DNA of 64,000 bases, from positions 12,626,519 to 12,690,518 of the forward strand of contig OY744608.1 of NCBI GenBank assembly GCA_963556255.1. Reading direction: 5' to 3'. Made by a program: the position numbers and the translations under genes. This document shows positions 23,568 through 35,100 of this stretch, piece by piece. How positions within the stretch are numbered: the stretch's first letter is position 1; every line of letters starts with the position of its first letter. Below the pieces are notes generated by a model that was not told where the DNA came from, searched no databases, and worked only from the letters and a program-made list of their open reading frames with translations. The stretch is from Allolobophora icterica. Its lineage: Eukaryota > Annelida > Clitellata > Crassiclitellata > Lumbricidae.

Positions 23568-24807
23568 CTGTAATAACATAAAATGTTTCTAAAATATGTC
23601 AATTCATTCTGGTAACTGTAGTAAAATCAAGGTAAAAGCTGAAGGACAATAAACACTTGTTGTCCTGCATCAAGGAAATAATATTTACTTGCCATTGAGA
23701 GGCACTTCACTTAAGTGTAGACATGAAAGAATCGGCATCATCTACTATATCAGAGCAGGGCCATACAAGTCACTTAAAAACATTCATTTATTCATTGTTG
23801 CAAAAGTCATGAAGGACATCTGACACAGGAAAGCAGAAAAGGAGGCAGGCAAACAGATGGAGTGAGACAGGGAGTGAGAGAGGAAAAGAGGAAGGCAGAC
23901 AGGCAGGTATGACGAATATTTAAAGTGAATTCAATACCTGGTTCAACCTGTTACCTGCAAGTACAAATTATATTATGCAGGACTCATAAAAATAAACAAC
24001 AACCATGGTAAACAGCCACACAGGGCTTAGCAATGATCCAACTGCCGCAAATGCCATGCGATACAAGAACTTAGGATTACCCAATAAGCCTCAATGGAAA
24101 CACTGAAGCAACATTAATTACAGAGCTAATGATTTATTCATGTGTGTGTGTGTCCATACATACATTATATATACAAAATATACTTGAGTTAGTATACATA
24201 CATATATTTACAGTGCTGTAAAGTATATATATAAATATATATATATATATAATTACTGAACTACATCACTAGGTACTAAATGGGTTTAAGTGGTGCATAA
24301 GGAATTCAGGATTGTATTACTGGTGGTCATATTAGTAACAATAAACATCGAAAACACATACTGTAGCAACTTCACTCTAGTACTAATACAGCCAATATCA
24401 ATATAATATGTACAAAACACTATATTACCAAAGCAACGCTGAAAATCAATAATGTCTGTTTCCAGTACTGCCAGGTAAAACTAGCAATTTTTGCCCATCA
24501 GATGTAAGCAAGTGCAGTCACCAGGAAGGACTTTGTGACAATAATGTCATTCAACTTACATTTCAGATAAGAGACAATGGAAACCAGTTAACTAATTTAA
24601 CTGGCAGCATTTATAATCATCAGCAGAAACTGCAATACATTTCTCCATTTTTATTGTTACAGCTAAGTGTACACTGATCCTGTATCTACTCGCTGAGTTT
24701 GATTAACTTCTTGACTAACAGGCTCTTGACTGAGGTAACTCTTGTCCGTGCTTCCAACACTGACTTCTGCATATAAAACTAGTCTTGCAGAAGTTATCAC
24801 ACTAGAC

Positions 24808-25162
24808 CAGCGGTTCCCTAACTTCTCTGAGTCGCGACCCACTTGTGTATATCTTGGCAGTCTTGGCACCCACTGTGTAAAATTGAGCATTGTGTACTAA
24901 AATTTGCTTCGTAAATTGATATCGAAATATGCGGATTTACGTACAGTGCTTAAAATTTAAGCATTAAAAGGAAACTTAGGTAAAAACAGTCCACAATTTA
25001 TTGAAATCCAGCTAATTATAGCCCGATCATAGTCAAATGTTGTTGCTGCAAAAAAATAAATGTTTATAGAAAAAATTTGGCGACCAACTTGCCAGAGCTT
25101 TGTGACCCACTTTTGGGTCGCGACCCACTTTTGGGTCACGACCCACAGTTTGGGAAACGCTG
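24808..25162. mobile_element. hAT-type MITE with TGGGTCGCGACCC repeats
   Basis: 355-bp element with ends CAGCGGTTCCCTAAC and GTTTGGGAAACGCTG (13 of 15 bases complementary) and a perfect 8-bp duplication, CACTAGAC, at 24800-24807 and 25163-25170. Its right end carries GACCCACTTTTGGGTCGCGA motifs known from hAT MITEs of many animals. No transposase. Confidence 0.9.
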
Positions 25163-25170
25163 CACTAGAC

Positions 25171-26700
25171 TTAGGCCCTCAGTCACGAAGACCACAACAC
25201 AACAAAAGCTCCGCCTTTCTGAACCAGGAAACAGACGATTGGTGTTCCTGTTGGTGGTTATTTCTTCATCTGCTTGCAGTGCCAACCAGTCATATATAAC
25301 CAGGGATAAAATGATAGTCACGGCTGTGCAACTGAACAGAAAGTAAGACATAAGTTGAATCCCACAGATATTTATCTACAAAAGAGACTATACTGCACTG
25401 CTAAATATTATTTATATCCCACAAATTTTATCCACGAATGGCTACTGTGAAACCTGTATCCCATTAGCATGCAAGAGTTACAGAACTTAGTCTTTACTAA
25501 CCATACAGCTGCACTTCTCGAAATCACTACCACAAAACACACAACTCACATTTAACATAAGGACCATTTTCCATTACATTTCCAATAAATATCTTTAAGA
25601 ATCAACAACTTCATGGAGTTGTAACAGTGGATTTTGAGGCAAAGTTTAACAACCAGCTTACCCTGTGATATCCTGTTACTAAGCTCTTGCAATGATAAAC
25701 AATGATAAACATATTAGCACTATCACATAACTTTAAAGTGCCAAACTCTAAAAAAAAGTTATGTACTGTTCCACCTAGCTCAGAATGCCATAAATTGTCT
25801 ATGTTTAACTAGTTCAGAATATCCTAAATTATATTCTATATCAGCTTGACAGGTTCAAGATCGTTCCGATATTATTAGCTTTGTAATGATAACTGGATAT
25901 TCAAATAATTAATGATTATTTCATAAGATCATAATCTCCAGATCTCTACAGTTTTCAAAAACGATATGTCGAGAGATCCAGCTTATTCACAGGTACTCAG
26001 TCAAAACAAAATTGATAGACATACAAGGTCAGATTCGGTTCTAGGTAAAGCGCCAAGAGCGGAGAAGTGTTAGGGTGTAGAGTTGCTGGTTGAGTGAAAT
26101 GGTTGGAATGATAGGGCTGGGAGGGTTGATGTGTCGTAGGGAAGTGACAGGGCTTTCTCTTGTATTTCGTTCAGCTATAGCAAGTGTCCGCATATATGCA
26201 TACATACACACAGCGCTCGTGAATAAGCTGGTGCCCTGAGCTTGGCTTCTGAGTAGCTCGTTAGAAGTTTACGACTATGATTATACACACGCGCGCGCAC
26301 ACACAAATACATACGCACAACTTACACCTGTGTATTAGTAGGCCTACCATTACCGTAGTATTAGCTATAAAGATACAAATTGTCGCCTCACAATTATTTG
26401 CATACCTTACCTCCGCGAAATACCAAACGTTAGACTCGCGATCTAATTAACACCGGCTTTCGTTATATATGTATTATGTCGTCTATTAGTTACTGATATC
26501 CTCTTAAACACAGCCTAGGCGATAACATCAAATACTTAATTTCTAAAAAAAACTGCGCAGATTAATCTTAGTCGTTACATTTCCCGACTTAACTGAAGAA
26601 GCCGACGACCACATCTACCCTCCTCCTCGACGTCAATTATGTTTTCCATACGAGCAATGACATTATATTTTTGATGCGAGTCTCAGTGTTACGTCATTTA
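25171..26700. other. 5' flank or intron of the CCSER-like gene
   Basis: No coding exon recognised. It contains a degenerate minus copy of the 70-bp repeat near 25970-26000, a good plus copy at 26211-26285 and an (AC)n-like patch at 26282-26305. The segment around 26580-26720 has more CG dinucleotides (GCCGACGACC, CCTCGACGTCAATT, TTACGTCATTT) and is the best candidate for the gene's promoter. Confidence 0.35.
26211..26285 (+). repeat. dispersed ~70-bp repeat, best plus copy
   Basis: Reads GCGCTCGTGAATAAGCTGGT, GCCCTGAGCTTGGCTTCTGA, then GTAGCTCGTTAGAAGTTTAC. Together with 10403-10473 it defines the consensus. Confidence 0.6.
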
Positions 26701-27298
26701 ACCGCTTAGCGCCATCTCTCTGTATCCAGTAGTAGCTGTACGTAAGTAAGTATATTCTTTAATGAACGCTAGCACACGCACGGCGCTTTACATGCAATCA
26801 CAGTATAAATAATTACAAATAATTAAATAAATAAATAATTATTTATACTGTGATACAATGTTATAAAGTAGCGTGCGTGGCAGCCGATGAGGCGCCGAAA
26901 GAAATACCCCACAATTTTTATAATCGTGACAATGAATTCCTTAAACGCACAACTACTTTGCAATCCATCATCTCATTTGCTTCATCTCTTTCTCGTCTCT
27001 CTATCAGCCGAAGTAGGGTTTTCGCGGGACATCTCTGGGCAACCTCTTTGCCACGATACAGCGCTGAATAACTTGTTCTTACCCTTAGAGCGGCGTTTTA
27101 GACGTTTAGAGTTTATGGCTATGATTCACACTACTGCAGGCGCTCAATTTTTCAATTACATCTAGGAATGCAAGACCAATTCCAAAGTTGTGGATTTATG
27201 TATAGGCTTACATGACCAAACTGCTATTGAGCTACAAAAACAGATACGTTTTCTGACCTATAAAAACATATACGTTGTCTGACCTGGTTTTAGAATGA

Positions 27299-27306
27299 TG
27301 ACGTCA
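27299..27306. promoter_or_regulatory. CRE-type palindrome TGACGTCA upstream of VDAC
   Basis: A perfect 8-bp cAMP-response-element palindrome inside ATGATGACGTCATTT, about 670 bp before the VDAC start codon and between two divergently transcribed genes. A TTACGTCA half-type site lies near 26693. No transcription start can be read from the sequence. Confidence 0.35.
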
Positions 27307-27977
27307 TTTCCTTTAGAGCAGGCGTTGGTTTGAACTGCGTCTTCGCATTTTCAGAATAAAATAACACATAATTATTTATATTGACTTTCGAGGCAAGTTT
27401 TTGCACATATTAGCATAATATTTTATAGTAAAATTCTATATCTTTAACACACGATCGCCTTTGAAATAAAGTACTATAGGGTTTTAAAATAATGAATCAC
27501 CATTAAAGTTAGTTCAACTCTAGATATTTTTGAACGATTCTGAGAAAACATTCAGAGATAAGTATTAAGGACGCCTGTAGGTATATAGTGCTCAAAATCA
27601 TGTGCAATTAACCTATAGAAATAGTCAAAATTAGTTGGCATCTATGGTCAGTTTGGTCAAAATCATTTCCGGTTTCTTAAACATGCACGCATCAAAATTT
27701 TTCCGAATTTAACTCAACCTCATTGACTGGTGGTGTCTAATACACGGGGAATCAACTGAGGATCGCGAATATGCAATATAATCATAACTGTAATTCCAGA
27801 CAGAATTGAGTGTGATAAATCCTATAGGTGTCCTATCAGTAATAAGCAGCGTGAAGAAATTATTAATTATTACATTGGAGACTAAAACATATCTTATCTA
27901 GGCTTAAATAAATTGATGAAGTTACAGGATTTAAATCGAGTACTGACTTTTCTTCTGTAGAGGACAGACAGCTAAAC

Positions 27978-30900
27978 ATGTGCGCTAGCATTCCTTCGTA
28001 TGCTGATCTTGGAAAGGCCGCTAAGGACTTGTTTTGCAAAGGATATAGTAAGTATACGTCTTTTGCTATGCATAGTTCCTGTACGATCTATAGTAAATCA
28101 TGTTAATTGCTATTTTTATCAACTATTGTTGCTAAACTGCTTAGTTGAGAGTTCATTATCTACTGTACATCGATTTGGGATACGTGAAATCACACTTGAG
28201 ACTTATAACCGGGGCATAACTAGGTCTTAAACTGTGTTCAGCTCAAATTAAGGTATACAGGACTAACATAGGCTTATGCCTCTATAGGCTCTATCCAGTG
28301 TATTTAGGCTAAGTAAGATTTGAATTAACAGATCATATATCAGAGGCTGTATACGAATTAAGGTAGGGGAACGGATCGAGGGAAGATGAAACAAGTGGGA
28401 AAACGAGAAAGAAATGGAGGTATAGGCTTAAGGGTGTTTCCTCGTTCTCAAAAGATATAAGGTAGGCTAATAAGGGAAGTTTAAGTTGCTTAATGAATAG
28501 TTAGCAGAAAGTGCAAAAGCAGTAGATGCATGTATACAGATGACGTTCAGATCTTTGTCCAAGGCCCATCCTCTCAGCAGATCTCCCTTGTTGGATCCAT
28601 TCATTCCCTGTCACATGATCTCCACTCTTGGATGTCATCAAATCGACTTAACCTTAACTCTTCTAAGACCCAACTGATCTGGTTTGGCACTAAACAGCAA
28701 CTTTCTAAACTTGATATCCCACTTCTGTCGTCAATATACCCTGCTTTTTCATTTTCATCCAGTGTTCGGGATTTGGGTGTCACCCTTGATAGTACCCTCT
28801 CGTTTTCTGAACACCTCTCCCACCTGACACGTTCCTGTTTCTATCATCTGAGGCGTTTGAGGGCTGTAAGAAGATCAGTTTCTCCTTCAGTGTTCACTAC
28901 TATGGTCCATGCCTTCATTTGCTGCCGCATTGACTATTGCAATTCATTGTTTGCTGGGCTCCCTAAAGTGCGCCTTTCATCTCTGCAGTCTGTTCTGAAT
29001 GCGGCTGCCAGGCTCATTGCCCGTTTTCCTCGCTTCTCTCACATAACTACCTTTATGACTGATGTACTTCACTGGCTTCCTGTTGCTTCCCGCATCCAAT
29101 ACAAGGTTCTTCTCCTGGTCTCTAGGACTCAACTGGGAAAAGCTCCTAAATACCTCTGTGACCTAATGCGCAAACCTCTATCTGCTCTGTCTTCCCGCCC
29201 TCTTCGGTCTGCTGACCGCTTTGATCTGCTTGTCCCTCGCGCAAGGACTTCGATGGCTCAGCATCGTGCTTTTGCCATCCTTGGCCCTTCCCTTTGGAAT
29301 GACCTGCCCCCCTCTCTCCGTAGCAAGATATTGCTTGGGATCTCGCCTTCTTCTCTCCGCTGCCTAAAGACCTTTCTTTTCCCTCGGGGCTGACACGCTG
29401 GGAGCGCCTCTGAATAGTCTATGCTGTGAGAGGCGCTTTATAAATAATCATATAAGATAAGATAAGATAAGATGTATACGTGTATCAGGACACTCAATAT
29501 AGCGCCTTTTTCACCTCACAAAAGCTGTGTGCACTTGGCTATGTATGATCTAATCAAGTGTCATGGAAGACTGTTCCAGAAGGACTGTATACACAGACTC
29601 TTTCTATAGCGCCTTTTAGGTACGTCACAAAAACATTGCTTACGCCAAACTAATTAGGTATGTTAAAGTTGTTTAGAACAAAAAGTTAATCAATAAGCGA
29701 ACATTGCTCGGGTAACTAAAAGAGACACCTCTGGCGAGCTCCCACAGTCACGTAGAGCCAAACCGACGGATTCGCATCTAAATCTGATGGTAGACACCGT
29801 GTTCTTTATATACAGATATGCCTACCATCAACATTATCTAGGCGACTTCAGACTCGAGCTTCATCTGCAATATTTTTTATCATTAAGCAAGTTCATAAGC
29901 GGGTGGTTGTTGGCTGTTTGAGCATCCATCCTTGTCCAGTGGACCCATTTGTGCACCTTAAAGAATGGGAGGGAAAGAAGAGGAACGGCGTAGCCCTAAT
30001 AAGCTCTACACTGGGTCAGCTCCTTCATCTCCCTGGTCTCTGGCAATGGGTCTCGGATCTTCTCTTTGCATCTCTTAACAATTGTGACATGCTCTGGCAA
30101 AAGGAGGCGGAAGTCGCCAATGATAAAACAAGAGAAATTAGTCAAAAACACCTATCAGATGTAAATTTTTAAATTATCGTATTTTTGCATATTTCAATAA
30201 ATAAGATCTTATATTATATTAAAAAATATTGATTTAATGATATTTCACCTATTTCATGACAAATTTAATAATTTTGTGTGATTGATAAAGCTTATCCGAG
30301 AATTTAAAATTTTTGGGGGGACCAGTTTCAAGAGTACCCGGTATTTTACGGCCTTCACCACCTGTTAGGAATACCATGTGTAATACCTCATTGGAAAGCT
30401 TATGCATTCACCTTGTTTAAAAAAATAGCCTCATTAGGTGGGTTTCCCTGAGTGATTTCCATAAGTTTAAGGTTAAAAATGCTTAAACTTTGCAATTTAT
30501 GTTTAGTTTGTATTATGATAATAAACTTTGCATGCGTTTTTCTCGAAATTGTACTTCCAAGTAGCAAAACATTCTGAAATTCATATCTCTGGAACCAATA
30601 AAGATAGAATAATAATTTTTTAAACATTTTAAAAAGAAATTATTATTTATCATTTTAAGTCCAAAATATACAAAATTAAACTTTTTGACAACAGCCTCCT
30701 TTTGCCAGAGCAAGTCACAATTCTACTGACATGACGCAACAATCGTTAAAAAGCTAGTGCCATGCGCTTTAGAAATTTTGAGTGTATGATTACGATAATA
30801 CGATTAAGTCTGAGTCGGCGAGTGTCAAGAAAATTGGATTTCCTAGTATGAATTCGCTTAGCATAGGAGGCTTTCCTCGTCCAAGAGCGCAGTAGATCTA

Positions 30901-32117
30901 GCTGCATGTGTCAAAGGTCGAGCTTCCCCTTTATTGATCATTATGTATGCAATTTGATTAAGTCTTTTATACACTGTTATTGTTCTGCATGATGAATTGG
31001 CGTAACCAGACCATTGTGTAGTGTCACTACTAGGCTATATGATTTTAATAGTAATAATAAAACAATAACAGCAACAACAATAATGATGATAACATCGTCA
31101 TAGTCATATGATATTAGCATCAGCATCATCATCAATGATCACTGATGATGACGACGACGATGATGATATGATGATGACGATGATGATACTAGTGGTAGTA
31201 ACAGCGTAATGGTGATGGTGTTATAGTGGTAGTAATTAAGCTATTGTCATATAATTATTTTGACACCTTAATTTGCCTCGTCATAACCGTTCTCTATTCA
31301 ACCACCAAGTACGTCAGCCTTTCATGATGCAACAGCCGTAACGTAATAACCAGGTATAATTAAGGTGAGGTCGACGTCAACGACCCTTGCAGCCATAAGT
31401 CGTCGTTAAACACCGGATAATACTAGTATTCCCCAGGTTGATAGCACGAACTTGTAAAGTAGATTGCAACTGTTGCCAATGAAATAAATCAATTATTTCT
31501 ACTTGGTGTATGGAGATGTGCTGTTTTCGTTAGATTATGGGACTTACAAAGTCGACGTAAAGACAAAGATCGCATCTGACATGGAGCTGGTGACCAGTGG
31601 CTCCGACCATCACGACACTGGCATGGTCACCGGAAGCATGGAACTCAAGAGTAAAGTCTGGAAAGACATCGGTGAGTCACACCTTTCCTCATGCTTCTGC
31701 TCAAATCGACTTAAACTTTTGCCACAGATATACTGTACAGTATAATTATAGAGACGGACGGATGGACTGACGGACGGACGGATAGAAGAAGGAAAAGGCA
31801 AACAGACACAAGAATAGACGGACAGAGATTCGCTGTGGAAACTGTAAAGACCTTAATTTTGTTGTAGATTAACATAGATGTCTAATTATATGTTTACGTT
31901 AGTTAATGAAACATAGCGGGAAGAACTACGTTTTCATCGTTCATCGGCCAACCTCCTTTTGAATCATAACTTCTCCCAGCTCATTGGGCTTAAGCCTTGA
32001 GAAATCAGAAATAGCATGATCATCCGATCATCCGCTGTACCTCTGTATGATTAATAGAGACTGTGTAGGCCTACATTAAAAATGTTTGTAATGATAATAA
32101 TAATGATAATAATAATG

Positions 32118-32150
<33 letters not shown>

Positions 32151-35100
32151 CCATCTGCGAAGTCTAGCCATTCCAGAACAATGCCCCCCTAATTTTTGAA
32201 CTCCCGAGGGATCATATGTACCTCGGGGGAAAAAAATAATAAATACTAATAATAACAAAGAACACTCTTTACATCCTTTTCAAACTCCCTGCATAGTGTA
32301 GGCCTGTTTTGTGAGGGCCTAAAATGGCCACTCAAATTTGTTTAGGCCTACATTTAGAGCTGCCCCATAAATCTAACTGCAGCAATAAGCGATTATGAGC
32401 TGTATACTTCTTTGCACTAGGATTGTCTTGGAGTACGAAATGGAGTCTGGAGAACATGGTCTCAGCCGAAGTGGTGGTCGAAGATAAGCCGCTTCAAGGA
32501 TTGAAATTTTCCTGTGACGGACAATTCGTGCCACTGACTGGGTAACCAATTAACTCATTTACGATTATTACCAGAGAACTTTCAATGGGGGGAGAAGGAG
32601 GGGGTTGAACATTTGTTACATGTCCGGATGTCCGACCAGAATTTCTTAGGTACCTTAACCGGAAAACGTGCTAAATGGTATTGCGTGTGGGTGTACGTGT
32701 AGGCCTATAGGCCTACTCGCTCCTTAGCTATGTCAAAATATCGAACAATGAAAAACACTTAATGGAAAACTCTTGAGTTTTATTTTCAGAAGATTTATAG
32801 CTCTAACAAAATTGTGGGTTAACAAACACTGAAGTGGTATGAATGAAAAGTGAGTAAAAGCAATTTAAAGCAAAGCAATAGTTTTCATTAATTAAGCAAA
32901 TAATTTCGAAATTTGACTAACTAATTTAGCTGTCTTTGACAAACCTGCCGTTTTGTCCAGGGTTGTATGTTTGCCTGACTTCAACCAACTAATGACTTAC
33001 TTTTCGGCTTTCCATAGTGCGATTGGTAGACCATTTATACCAGTCAATAATAAATAAGTTATTAACAGACGATCAACCTGTTTCTTCCAATGGTGTGATA
33101 GAGTTTATTTGACTGAATCCTCTCACAATCAGTTGAAGAGACAGACATGCAATGCCTTCAACAGTGCAATCAAACTCTAACTTGTTGCCTAACATTGTAC
33201 CATCACTGTTTAACTTAACCCCCTAAGGTAATTTTTGGGAATTAACTGGAAGACGATGAAGAAGATCAGTCCCGTAAGCTTGCCTGAGAGGTAGCCATGG
33301 ACATGAAATGTTAGCCAGTGTTCTTAGCCTCGGCATATGAGGGTGGGTGGCCAATCATCTCCCTCACTATCTCATCTTCCCACCCCCAGTGTACGGTCAT
33401 GTACTCATTATAGCTGAGTTGGCTATTCAGTTGGAAGTTGAGTTGGAATTAAACTGGAGGGGTTGAAAATGAATTGGGTGGGTGTTGAACCCTCTCAACT
33501 TCCCCCAAGAATTCAATATCTGTAAACAACGTAAACAAGTAACTAATTAGCCGAGTTACATGAACTATATTACCGATTTCTGGTAAGTAATTAACAGCTT
33601 TACAGTAACTAATTTCTAATATCCGAGTTTTATCGTAATTGTAGACTCCCAATTTCTAATGCGCTGCTTTAAACTAAGTGCAGAGCACTTGCTTATTCAC
33701 AAGCGCTGAGTTAAGGTAACTAATACTGACTAATTAACCGAATTTCGGTATACTTGGTGACTAATTATTCGAGTCGTGAAGAGAAAGTAATACAAAATAT
33801 TGCCATCTTTATTTTCTGATCTGCGATATATGTAGCCTGTCTCTGGTGAATGCTAGTGTATGTGATGTTATCTGGGAACGGCTCGTAATTAATTGGTATA
33901 TGTAACATCACTTAGTGGTTTTCATCTATAGTGTCCTTTTCCAAGGACGAATGGATCATGAATGTACATGTATGTTATGTCGACTGTGTAATTGGACCAT
34001 TGTTTTCATGGCTTTCGTGTACTAGCGGTTAATTTGTCAAAAATGTTTTGCCGGAAATCAACACCAAGGCGTAGGCCTACTTTTATAATTGCAAAGCCGT
34101 CCACAGCAACAACATTGTATTATGTCGCGAATGATACGTCATGTGTTGGCTATGATCTACGATGAGCTTTTGTTTTTGGCTCAATTGCTGTTATGGTCTT
34201 AGTATTTATAGCAATCTGGAGCTAGCTTAAATTAACTAAATCTGTACGTTGTCCTACTTTTGAAATGTCTCTGTAATAACTCTGGCAGTTGTTTTAAACT
34301 TTCCATCAGTGTGTCATCTTACAGTCATCTCTGTACAAATGAAATCTACTGTAGTGGCTTCGTATCATATATGTTCCCTGAATCAAGGATTTCTGCAGTA
34401 GGCTAGATACAGTGGGACGCGGTAGGGACTTTGAGCAATTAAGTCCATCACTGTAGGCCTACATCTTCAAGGGGTGATAGTATGAACCAGTTGGTGAGAT
34501 CCTCCTGCAAATCACACTCTGCTTTATAAATGCTTAGCTTTTTATAAGCTAGGCTACACATCCAGTGCATAAGAACCGAAAGAAGGACACTTATAAGAAC
34601 ATTTAGCTGTGTAAACAGATCTTTGAATATCTTGGTGTTTTTGAATAGCAAGAAAAATGCCACCGTCAGAGCCGTGTACAAGAACAGTGCGATGCACACA
34701 AACATCGATGCTGATATTGCTGGACCCAGCGTATCGGGATCAATCGTACTTGGGTATGACCTGCGCTTTTTAGAAGTTCTCCAAATGCGCTGTTTAAATT
34801 CATTCATACACGCATACTTATAGGGCCTATACGTAAATACATGAATTGCGTGCATAGGCTCTACATGAATGCACGCAAGTATTACTAAGTGTACACTTTA
34901 GGCCCCGCTAGACCCGTATAGCAATTGACTCTAATGTGAAAAAAGTATAGCCTACATCAGGGGAGGTGAACCCAAGGCACCCGTGCCCATAGTGGGCAAT
35001 TTTTGCCTACAAAAGTTGCCCACTCGAGGAATACACATTTTCTTTTATGAGAGAGTTTATTTTTACACCTTTCTAAAAGCATCTTTGAAATATTGTGTTT

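Noticed and set aside
34448..34855. 135-codon minus-strand frame with two hydrophobic segments, looking like a small membrane protein
   Set aside because: It is antisense to VDAC exon 4 (34649-34753), whose plus-strand translation (KKNATVRAVYKNS..., DIAGPSVSGSIVLG) is conserved and in phase with its neighbours.
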